NCBI RefSeq assembly: GCF_003431975.1
Contig: NZ_CP027116.1
Coordinates: 3,162,001 to 3,226,000 of the forward strand
Direction: 5' to 3'
From: Bacillus pumilus
Lineage (GTDB): Bacteria > Bacillota > Bacilli > Bacillales > Bacillaceae
Length of the DNA: 64,000 nt
A program made the position numbers and the translations under genes. This document shows positions 54,945 to 64,000 of this stretch, in pieces; within the stretch, counting starts at the first letter, position 1; the number at the start of each line of letters is the position of its first letter. The notes under the pieces are model-generated. The model was not told the DNA's origin. It did no database searches and saw only the letters and a list, made by a program, of their open reading frames with translations.

Positions 54945-57900
54945 AGTTCGTCCTTTACAACTAAAAATGAAATGAGTTCAATTTCATTGTCACCTAAGTC
55001 CAACTGTCTTTGTAATGTATTTGAACCGAAGCTAAACAAGCTTTCAAAGCCTACCTCTTCTTGTTTATCTTTAATAATATCAATTGATTGCCTCAATAAG
55101 TCTTGATAATGCTCCATCTCCGCGGCATCGTTTGTTTGTTTATTAAACCATTCAACTGAATTTAATTCTGGTTGTTTTTTGCCTAGCGTTAATTTACGAT
55201 AAACATCTAATATGTTCTTCGCATGTGTGTAATGTATAAACGCTTCGCCCTCATTTGTCACATACAATAAAATGTATGGTGCTAAACTATTGCTTTCAAC
55301 AGCGATTTCTTTATGCTGTTTGAAACAAAAAATCACACCTGATTTTGCTTCAGGCAAATCGGCATTATTTACAACCGCATACAAACCTTTTGGTGCAGCT
55401 GCAAGCTCTTTTCTATAGGACTTTAATGCGGTACTTAAATCACTTTTGAAATCGGTGTATGTTAAGTCAGTAATCGATATCGCACCTGAAACTTCCTCTA
55501 AGTTTAACACATCATTTTGCAGCGCTTTTAATTGATTGCGACGATATTCTAAATCATTCATTTCTTTCGATGACGTATCTAAAATATCTTCCTCCCCAGA
55601 GGCAGAAGTATTTAATATTTTCATACGTCCTTTCACACGTTCTTCTAAATTGATATATTCATCTAATTCCATATTCGGCCAAAAGTTGACGAGTTGAATT
55701 TCTGTATTAGTTGAACCTATGCGATCAATACGTCCAAATCGTTGGATGACACGTACTGGATTCCAATGAATATCGTAGTTTATTAAGTAATCGCAGTCCT
55801 GTAAGTTTTGTCCTTCTGAAATACAGTCGGTCGCAAAAAGTATATCAATTTCATCTGTACGTTTACTGTCCACCTTGTAGCGTTCCTTCGATTTTGGTGA
55901 AAAGTTCATTAAAATATGATTAATATCTTTGACACGAACGCCTTTTAAGGTACATTTGTTCGCTCCACTTCCGACAACTAACGCAGAATGAAGTTGTTTA
56001 TTAAGTAAACGCTCTGAAAGATTATCGTACAAGTACTTAGCCGTGTCAGCGAACGCTGAGAAAATAATAACCTTTTTATTGCCTGGATTAATTGGATTTT
56101 CAATTTTTCCTTTTATTAAATTGACTAATTGTTCAAGTTTGGCATCACGTACAGTTGAAATTTGTGTTGCTTGTTGTAATAGTTCCTGTAATGTGGCTAA
56201 ATCGGCACGCAAATCTCCTGCCCATTTCAACGCATCAATATCATTTAATTGAATTTGTACTTTGTCACTACCTACTGTAATCGCTTCGAGCTGTTCGTCA
56301 TCTAGCTCCGTATCATCATATTGTTCCGAATATGTTCGCTGATTTTGAAGCTGTAATGTTTGGAGTGTATCTTCAATTCGTCCAACTAATTTTTCAAGCG
56401 TCAGTCTAAATGAATGAATAGAACTTTCTAAACGCTTGAACAAGTTCACCTTCATTAAAGCTGCTACTGCAAACTCACGGTCTGTTTGTTTAAACGTCGA
56501 TTGGCCACCCTTTACTCTAGTATCATACAATTCTTCATAATACTTTCGTTTATGAGGTAAAACGTATTTCATTGGCTGATAAATACTAAAGCTCAATGAC
56601 TCTAAACGCTCATTGACTTCGTTCATATTAACAAATCGGTGTTCTGTATCAACATCGGCTTTAATAGAAAGCGGCTTCAACCGAGTTGGAAAACTACCAA
56701 TATCGTTGACATTATAATATTTCTCAATGTGCTTACGACTTCGAGCAATGGTTAGTAAATCAAGCAATTGGAAGTAGTCTTGCTCAACTATATTTAAAAA
56801 CTCTTCTGTCGTTCGCTTTGACGACGGCAAAGCTGTCCAACGATTGAACGACGCTTGTGCCGTGCGTAACGTTTGCTCAATACTATCTATACCTTCTTTT
56901 TTAAGTGCCTTATCGTTATCTTCCGTTATAAAGGCAATTTGATTTTTGATATCATTCATTTTATTATTTACAGGTGTAGCCGATAGTAATAGCACCTTCG
57001 TTTTTACACCTTTTTTAATGATTTCCTGCATAAGCTTTTGATAGCGTGTTAATCGACCCTTATGCGCATTGTTATTTCGGAAGTTGTGCGATTCATCGAT
57101 TACTACTAAATCATAATTTGACCAATTGATTGTATCGAGACGAATTTCACCCGACATACCACTTTCGCGATTTAAATCGGTATGATTTAACACATCATAG
57201 TTAAAGCGGTCTTCATTTAACACATTTCGTTTATCATTTTGCGTATAAACCGCCCAGTTATCTCGCAGCTTTTTCGGACATAAAACTAATACACGGTCAT
57301 TTCGTAGCTCATAGTATTTGATGACAGCGAGTGCCGAAAATGTTTTCCCTAGCCCCACACTATCCGCTAAAATACAGCCATTATAGTTCTCCATTTTATC
57401 AATCATGCCTATTACACCATCGCGTTGGAACGGGTACAGCTTATTCCAAATGAACGTATCTTTAAAGTTCAATCCTTCTTTAAGAATATTATCCTCTGAA
57501 AGACCTTCTAAATTCTCCGTGAAAATATTATATAACGTTACAAAATAGAGCCACTCCGGCGCATTTTCTTTTTGAAAAGCATCTAGTTGCTCTAAAACTT
57601 CTGCAGTAACTTCTTTCGATTTTGTTTCATCTTTCCAAATTAGGTCAAATTCTGCAAGTAAGTTTTTTGTAACACCAAGTGTCTCTTTCATAACTGTATA
57701 GCTTGCTTGACGTTTTGAAGGAGTAATGCCTAACCCATCTGCTGTAAACTCAATTTCCGATTGAATAAAAATGTCCTCATCCATTTTGTTTTTAATCATG
57801 ATTTGCTTAGGGTACGAGCTGTCTCCTAAAATCGTCTTAAACTGGGCGTGTTGATTGATCCATTCTGATAACTCTCGTGCAATTTGTTTAGACTGCATTT

Positions 57901-58189
57901 GATTTCTTAATGGAATTTCAAACTGGTTTCCTTCTAAATCGAGCTGCTGGCCTTTTCTTTCTACTAATTTAAATTGATGATTATCATCAATTTCTTGTTG
58001 ATAAAAGGTTTGCTCTGTAAAGAGAAAGCGAAAAGATTCCCCTTTCGCTAACGCTTTTTTTAATTCTTTAAAAATATTCATACTCAATTTTGCAGAGGCC
58101 ACTGCAATTTCCGAGCCGTTTTTTATTTCACCTTTCATTACTTGAACGAGTGTGTTATTCCCTTTATTATCGACTAAATCTATTTTCAA
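54941..58189 (-). CDS. SNF2-type helicase with degenerate PLD-like N-terminus (DrmD-like)
   Basis: 1082 residues. N-terminal about 170 residues resemble the phospholipase-D-like fold seen on restriction helicases (SEIAVASAKLSMNIFKEL; SEIEFTADGLG) but without an HxK(x)4D motif, so probably not catalytic. SNF2 motor: Walker A GLGKT at 279-283, DESH at 365-368, LLLSATPVNN, and HWNPVRVIQRFGRIDRIGS as motif VI. DISARM class 1 carries a helicase of this general kind (DrmD). Moves along or remodels DNA; exact role in this operon unknown. Confidence 0.85.
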   Translation of the reverse strand: MKIDLVDNKGNNTLVQVMKGEIKNGSEIAVASAKLSMNIFKELKKALAKGESFRFLFTEQTFYQQEIDDNHQFKLVERKGQQLDLEGNQFEIPLRNQMQSKQIARELSEWINQHAQFKTILGDSSYPKQIMIKNKMDEDIFIQSEIEFTADGLGITPSKRQASYTVMKETLGVTKNLLAEFDLIWKDETKSKEVTAEVLEQLDAFQKENAPEWLYFVTLYNIFTENLEGLSEDNILKEGLNFKDTFIWNKLYPFQRDGVIGMIDKMENYNGCILADSVGLGKTFSALAVIKYYELRNDRVLVLCPKKLRDNWAVYTQNDKRNVLNEDRFNYDVLNHTDLNRESGMSGEIRLDTINWSNYDLVVIDESHNFRNNNAHKGRLTRYQKLMQEIIKKGVKTKVLLLSATPVNNKMNDIKNQIAFITEDNDKALKKEGIDSIEQTLRTAQASFNRWTALPSSKRTTEEFLNIVEQDYFQLLDLLTIARSRKHIEKYYNVNDIGSFPTRLKPLSIKADVDTEHRFVNMNEVNERLESLSFSIYQPMKYVLPHKRKYYEELYDTRVKGGQSTFKQTDREFAVAALMKVNLFKRLESSIHSFRLTLEKLVGRIEDTLQTLQLQNQRTYSEQYDDTELDDEQLEAITVGSDKVQIQLNDIDALKWAGDLRADLATLQELLQQATQISTVRDAKLEQLVNLIKGKIENPINPGNKKVIIFSAFADTAKYLYDNLSERLLNKQLHSALVVGSGANKCTLKGVRVKDINHILMNFSPKSKERYKVDSKRTDEIDILFATDCISEGQNLQDCDYLINYDIHWNPVRVIQRFGRIDRIGSTNTEIQLVNFWPNMELDEYINLEERVKGRMKILNTSASGEEDILDTSSKEMNDLEYRRNQLKALQNDVLNLEEVSGAISITDLTYTDFKSDLSTALKSYRKELAAAPKGLYAVVNNADLPEAKSGVIFCFKQHKEIAVESNSLAPYILLYVTNEGEAFIHYTHAKNILDVYRKLTLGKKQPELNSVEWFNKQTNDAAEMEHYQDLLRQSIDIIKDKQEEVGFESLFSFGSNTLQRQLDLGDNEIELISFLVVKDEL

Positions 58190-58207
58190 AATTCAGCACC
58201 TCTTACA

Positions 58208-59938
58208 TTACATTTCTAATAATTGATCAAAGTAACCGTCTTTCTCATTCGGATTAATGTTGATTAATGTTCGACGATCAAGCAATAAATTTCCCCATTC
58301 ACACGAAGTTTCGGAAACAAATGTACATGCATGACAGGCCGCGCCATTTGCTGAAGTATGATACTCAAATTCCCCATCCGAACAGATTGGATCAGATGAA
58401 CAATAGCTCATCTTTTCTAATGCACGAATAATTATGGGTAATAACTTTTCGCTTTGAGCCAAGTTTGTTAATCCACCTAAACTTCCTTCTGAATCTCCAG
58501 AGGCAGTGTATATAAATGCACCATACATGTCATCGTTTGCATAAATACGTTCTTTTAAAGACGTCGTTGTATAGCCGCAATGTGCAGCTAGTTCCTGCAA
58601 CAAAGCATGGCTAAATGTATGCAACAAAATTTGGCGTGGCAGAATATCTAATGGTGACTTTTTAAATTCTTCACGCTGGGTATTATATGCTCTTACAATA
58701 GCACTCGTAATTTGCTCAGTTTGTTCCCATTGGAGCAATTTTTCTAAATTAAATTGAAAGAAAATACCTTCACCGTAATTTCGCACAGCTGGTAACCATT
58801 TCGGTTCGCTTGTTATAACAACCGGCTGTGTTTTCGATTCTTCATCTGTAAATCGGTCAATGTAGTCTAATCGAGTAAATTCTTTTAAAACTTGTACTTC
58901 AGGTACAGAATCCACACGGAAAACCCCATCAAAATACGGCACTAACGTTGGCGCAATATCAACCTTCTTAGATGAAAAACGTTCTTCGTTTATTTCATCC
59001 TGAATTAGCGTGTTCCACTCTTGCTTTTTAATTGATTCATAGGTAGAACTTTCTGAAAGCGTTATTGAACCATCTAAATACTGCTTAATAGCAGGTATAA
59101 AAGAAGAAGGGATATTTTTAAAATTACATGCCATTTCAAGACCTGCTTCACCCATACTTAGATATGCTTTACTAAAATTTTCTTTATCTTTTTCTACTAA
59201 ATATAGAACCTCAAATTCTGAGCTAGATGCTGTTAAAGGCACTTGTAAAAAACTCATAACAGAAGGTGAATAAACATTAGATGCGCCACGCAACGTCGTT
59301 TTCATTTTACAATTACATTTCTGTTTGGCAGTATTACTAATCCAGGGTCGTTCCCCATGACAATCAAATAAACTATGATTCTCTCTTTCCTCAGGCTTCA
59401 TAATACTCCCTAAACTTTCACTATGCTTACAGTGCAAGCAAATCACGTGTAAATCAGATAAAGACCCACTTGAGCCACGGGTTTTTAGCATTAATCGTGG
59501 ATCTTTAGATTGTTCTGTACAAGGCTTATTTCGATGTACCCATTCTTCATAAGGAAAATCTGACAAATGACCATTTTCACATGCTAATACAAAGCGGCTT
59601 GCATAAAGCTCCTGAATGTCATCTTCATTTTTCCGCGTACAATAATAACAATTAGTATTATCATAATTCGTCATATTATGGCACTTCGGACAGATTTTCC
59701 ATTTAGGAAACTCAACCGCTTTAATTTTTTGTTTATCAGGATTTTCATTTAAAATGCGTACGTGGTCAACTCCTAAAAACGATGTAATTCGTACATCTTT
59801 TTCTTGAGGCGCCCTTCTTGTTTGCCACTGATCTGCTGATTTCACGATGACGCTTTGATATAAAAGTTCAACGATTGCTCCTGGCCCTGATTGGTATATT
59901 AGTTGGGAAGGTCTGATTGTTTCATTTTGTTGATTCAT
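58208..59938 (-). CDS. drmB: DISARM protein DrmB (DUF1998)
   Basis: 576 residues. N-terminal four-Cys zinc site at 83/86/97/100, and a C-terminal DUF1998 region with HTFSHALLQELAAHCGY, GDSEGSLGGL and the cysteine cluster at 513, 519, 535, 538 and 546. DrmB is one of the two core DISARM proteins and binds DrmA. Its start overlaps the drmA stop by four bases, as expected for a stoichiometric pair. Confidence 0.88.
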   Translation of the reverse strand: MNQQNETIRPSQLIYQSGPGAIVELLYQSVIVKSADQWQTRRAPQEKDVRITSFLGVDHVRILNENPDKQKIKAVEFPKWKICPKCHNMTNYDNTNCYYCTRKNEDDIQELYASRFVLACENGHLSDFPYEEWVHRNKPCTEQSKDPRLMLKTRGSSGSLSDLHVICLHCKHSESLGSIMKPEERENHSLFDCHGERPWISNTAKQKCNCKMKTTLRGASNVYSPSVMSFLQVPLTASSSEFEVLYLVEKDKENFSKAYLSMGEAGLEMACNFKNIPSSFIPAIKQYLDGSITLSESSTYESIKKQEWNTLIQDEINEERFSSKKVDIAPTLVPYFDGVFRVDSVPEVQVLKEFTRLDYIDRFTDEESKTQPVVITSEPKWLPAVRNYGEGIFFQFNLEKLLQWEQTEQITSAIVRAYNTQREEFKKSPLDILPRQILLHTFSHALLQELAAHCGYTTTSLKERIYANDDMYGAFIYTASGDSEGSLGGLTNLAQSEKLLPIIIRALEKMSYCSSDPICSDGEFEYHTSANGAACHACTFVSETSCEWGNLLLDRRTLININPNEKDGYFDQLLEM

Positions 59939-62900
59939 GATTTTAACACCTCAATTTCAATGGCTGCTTCTACATTTCTTAATGACATCATTGCTGGAAG
60001 AGCATCTTTTACATTCACTTCTTCATTAAAGTTTTTTAATAAGTAAGCTTTAACATATTTTGATTCTTTGTAAGCTAATGTATCTTCAGCGTGCTTCCAA
60101 GCTAATTCTCGCCACCATTCTAATAAATCCTTTACTTCGTTTTCAATGGTTGCACCATTAGCATTTTGAACTCTTTCTAAAAATTGAACGGTCTCTGTAT
60201 CTACTTTATTTTGTAGTTGTACTATTTTTTTCGGACTTTGCTCAGCGTTGATTTCCATAATCGTTTGACGCATAAATCCTATAAACGTACCTGTTAACCC
60301 TTTATATAAAGCACCTTTTGCAAAAGGTGTTACACTCATCGTTTCTACATGACGGTAGAGTGCTTGATGGTATGCTTTAAAACGCTCAAAATGCGATAAA
60401 TCTCTAGACCGTAGTGAATTAAGAAGAACAAATACAACGCCTGGATATTTACGTCCAACACGGCTCGTCGCTTGAATATATTCGGAAGTCGTTTTCGGTT
60501 GCCCTTGTACAAACATTGTCCCAAGTCGGTCCACATCGACACCTACTGAAATCATATTCGTTGCAAGGACAGCATCAAGAACACCTGCTTCATCTAAAGT
60601 TTTCTCCATTTGTGTTAGTAGCTGTGGAATTTCTTGTGCTTTTTTGCGGCTCGTTAATTCTTCAACGGCTAGATCATGTTCAAATTTATTTGTTGGATCT
60701 AGCATATTTAATCTTGAGTTTACTTCATCTTTAAAAGTAGTAACCATACTTGCCAATTCTTTAACCGTATTAAAATAGCCTAGCATTGTATAATATGGAT
60801 CTACTTTAAACTTTGGCTCACTTCTTGTTATCGTTGCATATGCACTATATGTTTGAATCGCTTGAATTTTATTACTAACTCCTGGTGCACAAATTCCTAC
60901 ATAGCATCGCCCTGGCTTTTCAGAAGTTGGAACCTCTTTTGAAACAAAATTATCGTTTGCTTTTTGAACAGCTAATGGGAACTGCTGCATTTCCCGACCG
61001 TATAAAGCTCGAATTTGCTCATCCGCACCACTAATTGTTGCTGTTGAAGCAATTACTTTAGCTGGTCTTCCGTTATTTCTTGTTAATAGATCAGTTGCTA
61101 CCTCATATAAACCTGTTAAAGAGCCTAATGGTCCTGAAATCAAATGAAGCTCATCTTGAATAATTAATTCAGGTGGTTTCAAACGATTAATACGACTGTA
61201 TCCCCTTGGGATAGAATTACTATATTTAAATCCTACCTCACGATGATACACGTTTTTATTACCAAAGAGTTCATGCATATCTTGTTTCCAAGGTAACTGA
61301 GCAATTTTATCTACCGTACCAATTAGCAATGTTGGTAACTTCAGATATATTGCCTCATCAACTGTATAAACAGGAATTCCGTGTTTAAATGCACACGCTT
61401 TATTAGAACAACAAATTTTCTGTGAATTCGTGTTAATTTCATACTGCTCCGGCCCTAGTTCCGAACCACACCACGGACAGTTTATTAGTTGAATAGGATT
61501 GCCCGTCTTAACTTCTTTACCGTCTCGTAATTGTTTAAGCTTATCCATTGCATCTACAAATTTATTAGGAGATGAATCCTGTCCAATCCAAAGCCCTATA
61601 CTAAATGGCTCTTCTCCAAATAAATTTGCATTTGGTTTACGCAGAACTTCGGCGGCACAAATTAAAGCTGCAGCTCGCTGGAATTGTTGCGTTGTTAACA
61701 AACGCAATGTGTAACGCATAAAAACTGTAATTCCAGCATACTTGTCTACTTGTTTTGGGGCTAATAATCGGCGATATGCCATGACATAAGCTGCCACACC
61801 TAAATAAGCCTCTGTTTTACCGCCCCCAGTTGGGAACCAAATTAAATCAACAATTTCTCTATCTATATGCTGTTCATCAGATATACCGGCAACATTCATA
61901 AGTAGAAATATTAATTGGAATAAACGCCATTCTCCATCTAATGTAGGTTTTATTCTCTCTCCAGTAGTACGATACGTTTGAGCCACACCTGATTGCGCTC
62001 GTTGCAAAAGCATCGCACGGTTTGCAAATTGAAACGCCAAATAATATAAGGAATTATTACTTTTTGTAACCAATGAAATGCCTTCTTCTAGACGTTCGAT
62101 TGTATTTTTTACTTTTAAAATATTTTGTTCTGCTTCACTCTTTAAATAATCAGGTAGCTCATTAACTATTTTCGTTTCATGATTCAACCATAATTTATAT
62201 GCTGATGGTATAACACTTAATTTTTCTTTTAAAATGTCTACAGGATATTCACTTAAATCCTTCATCTTAAATGACTGATTTTCGATCTTACAATGTTCTA
62301 CATTCGGCAATTCAAAACGTGGCATCCATGTTGAATAAATCGCTGTAATATTTTCGACTGTTTTCCAATCAACCCCCACGCCATGACCGATTGCTAATTC
62401 TTCTTTGTCACGATAAAGAAGTTCATTTTGGACATGATACTGATCAGCTTTAGATGTAAATTTAGCAACATGAATTGTAGGTATATGTACTTTTAAAGAG
62501 CTTTGAAACATCACTTCATCTTGTTCAGGATATTGATTTTCTCTCTTTAAGCTATTCATTAAAAAAATATTTACGTGATATAAGTTATTTCTATAATTAA
62601 CGGTATAACGCACTTTTCCATACTTAGATTCATTTAAATTTTCTAATGTGCCTGTTCTCTGATTTGAAAGGTCAATTTTCCAATTTTCCGCTTGTGGTAG
62701 ACGCTTATGTTCTTTGTCCTCATAAATAGCCCAAGAAGCTTCAATTTCAACAGTTGTTAATTTTTTAAGTTTAAAACTAATGCCCATAGTAGATGAGCGG
62801 AACAGTTTTTTTAATGTAAGTTGTTCATCTATCTTTTCTTCACTGACTTGCACATGCGTTTCTATTGCATTATCACGTTCATTTATAACATCTGATGTTG

Positions 62901-63057
62901 AACCAAACGGAACTAACTTCCCTGTTAAATAAAATTGCATTGGGCGTATATTCTTTCCAAGAATCTCATCTTGCATTCGTGGACCAATTAAATATGTTTC
63001 TAATTCATGAATTAATCCTTTTCGCAAAACTGTATATTGCTTCATTTGAAAATTCAC
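59935..63057 (-). CDS. drmA: DISARM helicase DrmA
   Basis: 1040-residue SF2 helicase. A unique N-terminal 400 residues precede Walker A PTGGGKTEA at 409-417. A four-Cys zinc insert follows (Cys527, 530, 549/550, 555), then DELH at 635-638, IASTATISG and SVGVDVDRLGTMF, ending with the QATSRVGR motif VI. In DISARM, DrmA with DrmB binds DNA and blocks incoming phage. First gene of the operon. The start is uncertain: GTG 63057 is almost on top of the GGGAGG, and ATG 63045 is 12 bases from it. Confidence 0.88.
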   Translation of the reverse strand: MNFQMKQYTVLRKGLIHELETYLIGPRMQDEILGKNIRPMQFYLTGKLVPFGSTSDVINERDNAIETHVQVSEEKIDEQLTLKKLFRSSTMGISFKLKKLTTVEIEASWAIYEDKEHKRLPQAENWKIDLSNQRTGTLENLNESKYGKVRYTVNYRNNLYHVNIFLMNSLKRENQYPEQDEVMFQSSLKVHIPTIHVAKFTSKADQYHVQNELLYRDKEELAIGHGVGVDWKTVENITAIYSTWMPRFELPNVEHCKIENQSFKMKDLSEYPVDILKEKLSVIPSAYKLWLNHETKIVNELPDYLKSEAEQNILKVKNTIERLEEGISLVTKSNNSLYYLAFQFANRAMLLQRAQSGVAQTYRTTGERIKPTLDGEWRLFQLIFLLMNVAGISDEQHIDREIVDLIWFPTGGGKTEAYLGVAAYVMAYRRLLAPKQVDKYAGITVFMRYTLRLLTTQQFQRAAALICAAEVLRKPNANLFGEEPFSIGLWIGQDSSPNKFVDAMDKLKQLRDGKEVKTGNPIQLINCPWCGSELGPEQYEINTNSQKICCSNKACAFKHGIPVYTVDEAIYLKLPTLLIGTVDKIAQLPWKQDMHELFGNKNVYHREVGFKYSNSIPRGYSRINRLKPPELIIQDELHLISGPLGSLTGLYEVATDLLTRNNGRPAKVIASTATISGADEQIRALYGREMQQFPLAVQKANDNFVSKEVPTSEKPGRCYVGICAPGVSNKIQAIQTYSAYATITRSEPKFKVDPYYTMLGYFNTVKELASMVTTFKDEVNSRLNMLDPTNKFEHDLAVEELTSRKKAQEIPQLLTQMEKTLDEAGVLDAVLATNMISVGVDVDRLGTMFVQGQPKTTSEYIQATSRVGRKYPGVVFVLLNSLRSRDLSHFERFKAYHQALYRHVETMSVTPFAKGALYKGLTGTFIGFMRQTIMEINAEQSPKKIVQLQNKVDTETVQFLERVQNANGATIENEVKDLLEWWRELAWKHAEDTLAYKESKYVKAYLLKNFNEEVNVKDALPAMMSLRNVEAAIEIEVLKS

Positions 63058-63078
63058 CCTCCCTCTTTAGATAATTTC

Positions 63079-63087
63079 ATTGTAGCA
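63079..63087 (-). promoter_or_regulatory. Candidate promoter of the defence operon
   Basis: An extended -10, TGCTACAAT on the minus strand, lies about 25 bases before the drmA start. No good -35 is seen. Confidence 0.45.
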
Positions 63088-63123
63088 CCTTGCATTTCTG
63101 GATAGGTAATATTTCCCGATAAA

Positions 63124-63145
63124 ATTTTAAGTTTAATCTTAAAAT
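63124..63145. promoter_or_regulatory. Inverted repeat upstream of drmA
   Basis: Perfect 8-base arms (63124-63131, 63138-63145) with a 6-base centre, about 40 bases upstream of the candidate -10. Possible operator. The rest of 63058-63267 is A/T-rich and holds no gene. Confidence 0.4.
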
Positions 63146-63267
63146 TAATTCATTCCTTTTAATTTCTATTTATTCCCTTAGTTAAACCAACCAAAAGCAA
63201 AAATTAGAATTTTTAATCAATTAAACTTTTACAAAACTATACAAAAACAATTTAAAGACATAAAAAA

Positions 63268-63302
63268 AGCGCCTAAACGTTGTTATCCAACGTTTATGGC
63301 AC
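63268..63302 (-). terminator. Terminator after ssrA
   Basis: Long stem around TAAACGTT/AACGTTTA extended by GC pairs, T run on the minus strand. Confidence 0.8.
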
Positions 63303-63330
63303 TAAGTGAAATGCAAACCATTTCTATGTA

Positions 63331-63689
63331 TGGAGACGGTGGGAGTCGAACCCACGTCCAGAGACATCGATTACTTAAGCGTCTACGAGCGTAGTCAACA
63401 TATTTGGTGTTCACTCATCCTCATGCCTGCTGACGGGCGCTTGGAGAGCTAGTCTGATGGATCTCTTCTTACGTCCTCAGACGAAAACGTAAGCGTAGCC
63501 TACTTCATTGGGCTCCTCACAGACACATAGGCGATGTCAGGAAGAGCTCGCTGCACTTATTAGGCAGCTAGTGCTAAGTTTTGGTTAAAACTTTTAGTTT
63601 TGCCAGTTACATTTAGTGCGTGTTAACGAGATCGCCTCTCGGCTCGCAGCTCAAGCTCGAACCGCCCCTGTCGAATCCGTAACGTCCCC
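63331..63689 (-). ncRNA. ssrA: tmRNA
   Basis: 359-base transfer-messenger RNA. The 5' end GGGGACGTTACGG and the 3' T-arm GGTTCGACTCCCACC form the tRNA-like part. The internal reading frame encodes GKTKSFNQNLALAA followed by TAA, giving the degradation tag AGKTKSFNQNLALAA after the first alanine. It differs at two positions from the B. subtilis tag as I remember it. The terminal CCA is not encoded. Releases stalled ribosomes together with SmpB, encoded just upstream. Confidence 0.97.
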
Positions 63690-63746
63690 TTGTAAAAGGG
63701 ATATACGGGATGGAAACGTTCAGCTTAACTGCTTCCGTATATAACT

Positions 63747-63774
63747 ATTATAACAACCTCATCGCCCGAAACAA
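63747..63774 (-). promoter_or_regulatory. ssrA promoter
   Basis: -35 TTGTTT (63769-63774) and -10 TATAAT (63747-63752) with a 16-base spacer on the minus strand; predicts a 5' leader of about 50 bases removed by RNase P. Confidence 0.6.
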
Positions 63775-63865
63775 CTGGTGGTTTCTGTCAAAATAACGAT
63801 GATTGTTTACTGCATAACATATTGTAGCATAATGCTTCCGCTCTCAGCAAGCCATCTGCATCAGG

Positions 63866-64000
63866 CTAGAATTGCTTTTGACGATCACGGAAGGCACGCT
63901 CGATTTCACGTTTTGCATCTTTTTTCTTCAGATCTTCACGTTTATCGTATTTCTTTTTCCCTTTACCAATTCCGATCAGCACTTTGGCAAAGCCATTTTT
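63866..64000 (-). CDS. smpB: SsrA-binding protein SmpB (3' end only)
   Basis: The last 44 codons of the gene; the rest lies beyond the window. The tail [20 protein letters not shown] is the basic C-terminal helix typical of SmpB, which enters the mRNA channel of stalled ribosomes. Its position upstream of ssrA on the same strand confirms the call. Confidence 0.93.
   Translation of the reverse strand, partial: KNGFAKVLIGIGKGKKKYDKREDLKKKDAKREIERAFRDRQKQF

Noticed and set aside
49343..63057. CRISPR array or transposase in the defence island
   Set aside because: No spaced repeats and no transposase or integrase motifs are visible.
63331..63360. Duplicate of the ssrA 3' end as an att site
   Set aside because: I looked for a second copy of the tmRNA 3' end near 49.1-49.3 kb and found none.

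Overview
The window reads as a chromosomal segment of a low-to-mid G+C Bacillus, most likely of the B. pumilus / safensis / altitudinis group. The basis is gene order: cobalamin import (btuFCD, btuR), the YvrG/YvrH-type two-component pair, fhuBGC/fhuD, yvsH, yvsG, yvgJ, modAB, yvgN, nhaK, yvgT, bdbDC, cadA, csoR-copZ-copA and ssrA-smpB follow the order I know from the yvq-yva arc of B. subtilis, with extra blocks inserted between the shared genes. The species is inferred, not proven.

Layout. 1-240: a structured repeat-like element flanked by two copies of one terminator hairpin. 240-4204: vitamin B12 uptake and adenosylation. 4377-11385: a galacturonate operon (uxaC, LacI regulator, uxaB, uxaA, GH28 glycosidase) behind one promoter with two LacI/CcpA-type palindromes. 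11437-13917: sensor kinase and response regulator. 14094-18202: Fur-controlled ferrichrome-type siderophore uptake, with a Fur box on each side of the divergent region. 18239-20085: YvsH amino-acid permease behind a lysine riboswitch. 20138-25022: a 47-residue protein, a MarR regulator, YvsG, the YvgJ lipoteichoic-acid-synthase-like protein and ModAB. 25062-33345: aldo-keto reductase, ROK fructokinase, NhaK, YvgT, BdbC/BdbD and a CadA-type metal ATPase with an ArsR-family operator. 33656-42772: an inserted block with a manganese-type ABC transporter (MntR-like box), YmcC with a divergent TetR regulator (PksA-like), a GlnK/GlnL-like two-component pair and a gltT-aspA operon. 42920-46154: copper resistance (csoR, copZ, copA) plus a 44-residue membrane protein whose start overlaps the copA stop. 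46199-48586: YybP lipoprotein behind a yybP-ykoY manganese riboswitch, and a membrane GGDEF protein. 49343-63057: a six-gene, one-strand, tightly packed defence operon. 63331-64000: tmRNA (ssrA) and the 3' end of smpB.

The defence operon is the most unusual part. It joins the two DISARM core proteins (DrmA helicase and DrmB, DUF1998) to a SNF2-type helicase, a DUF4391 protein, and a complete type III-like methyltransferase (Mod) and helicase-nuclease (Res) pair. No DISARM methyltransferase and no separate phospholipase-D-like DrmC is present. It sits just downstream of the tmRNA gene, a well-known integration hotspot. I read it as one hybrid restriction system; whether this exact combination is already catalogued cannot be decided from sequence alone.

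Metal homeostasis is a second theme: iron (two Fur boxes), manganese (an MntR-like box and a manganese riboswitch), copper (two CsoR boxes) and zinc/cadmium (an ArsR-family operator) are each controlled by a recognisable site.
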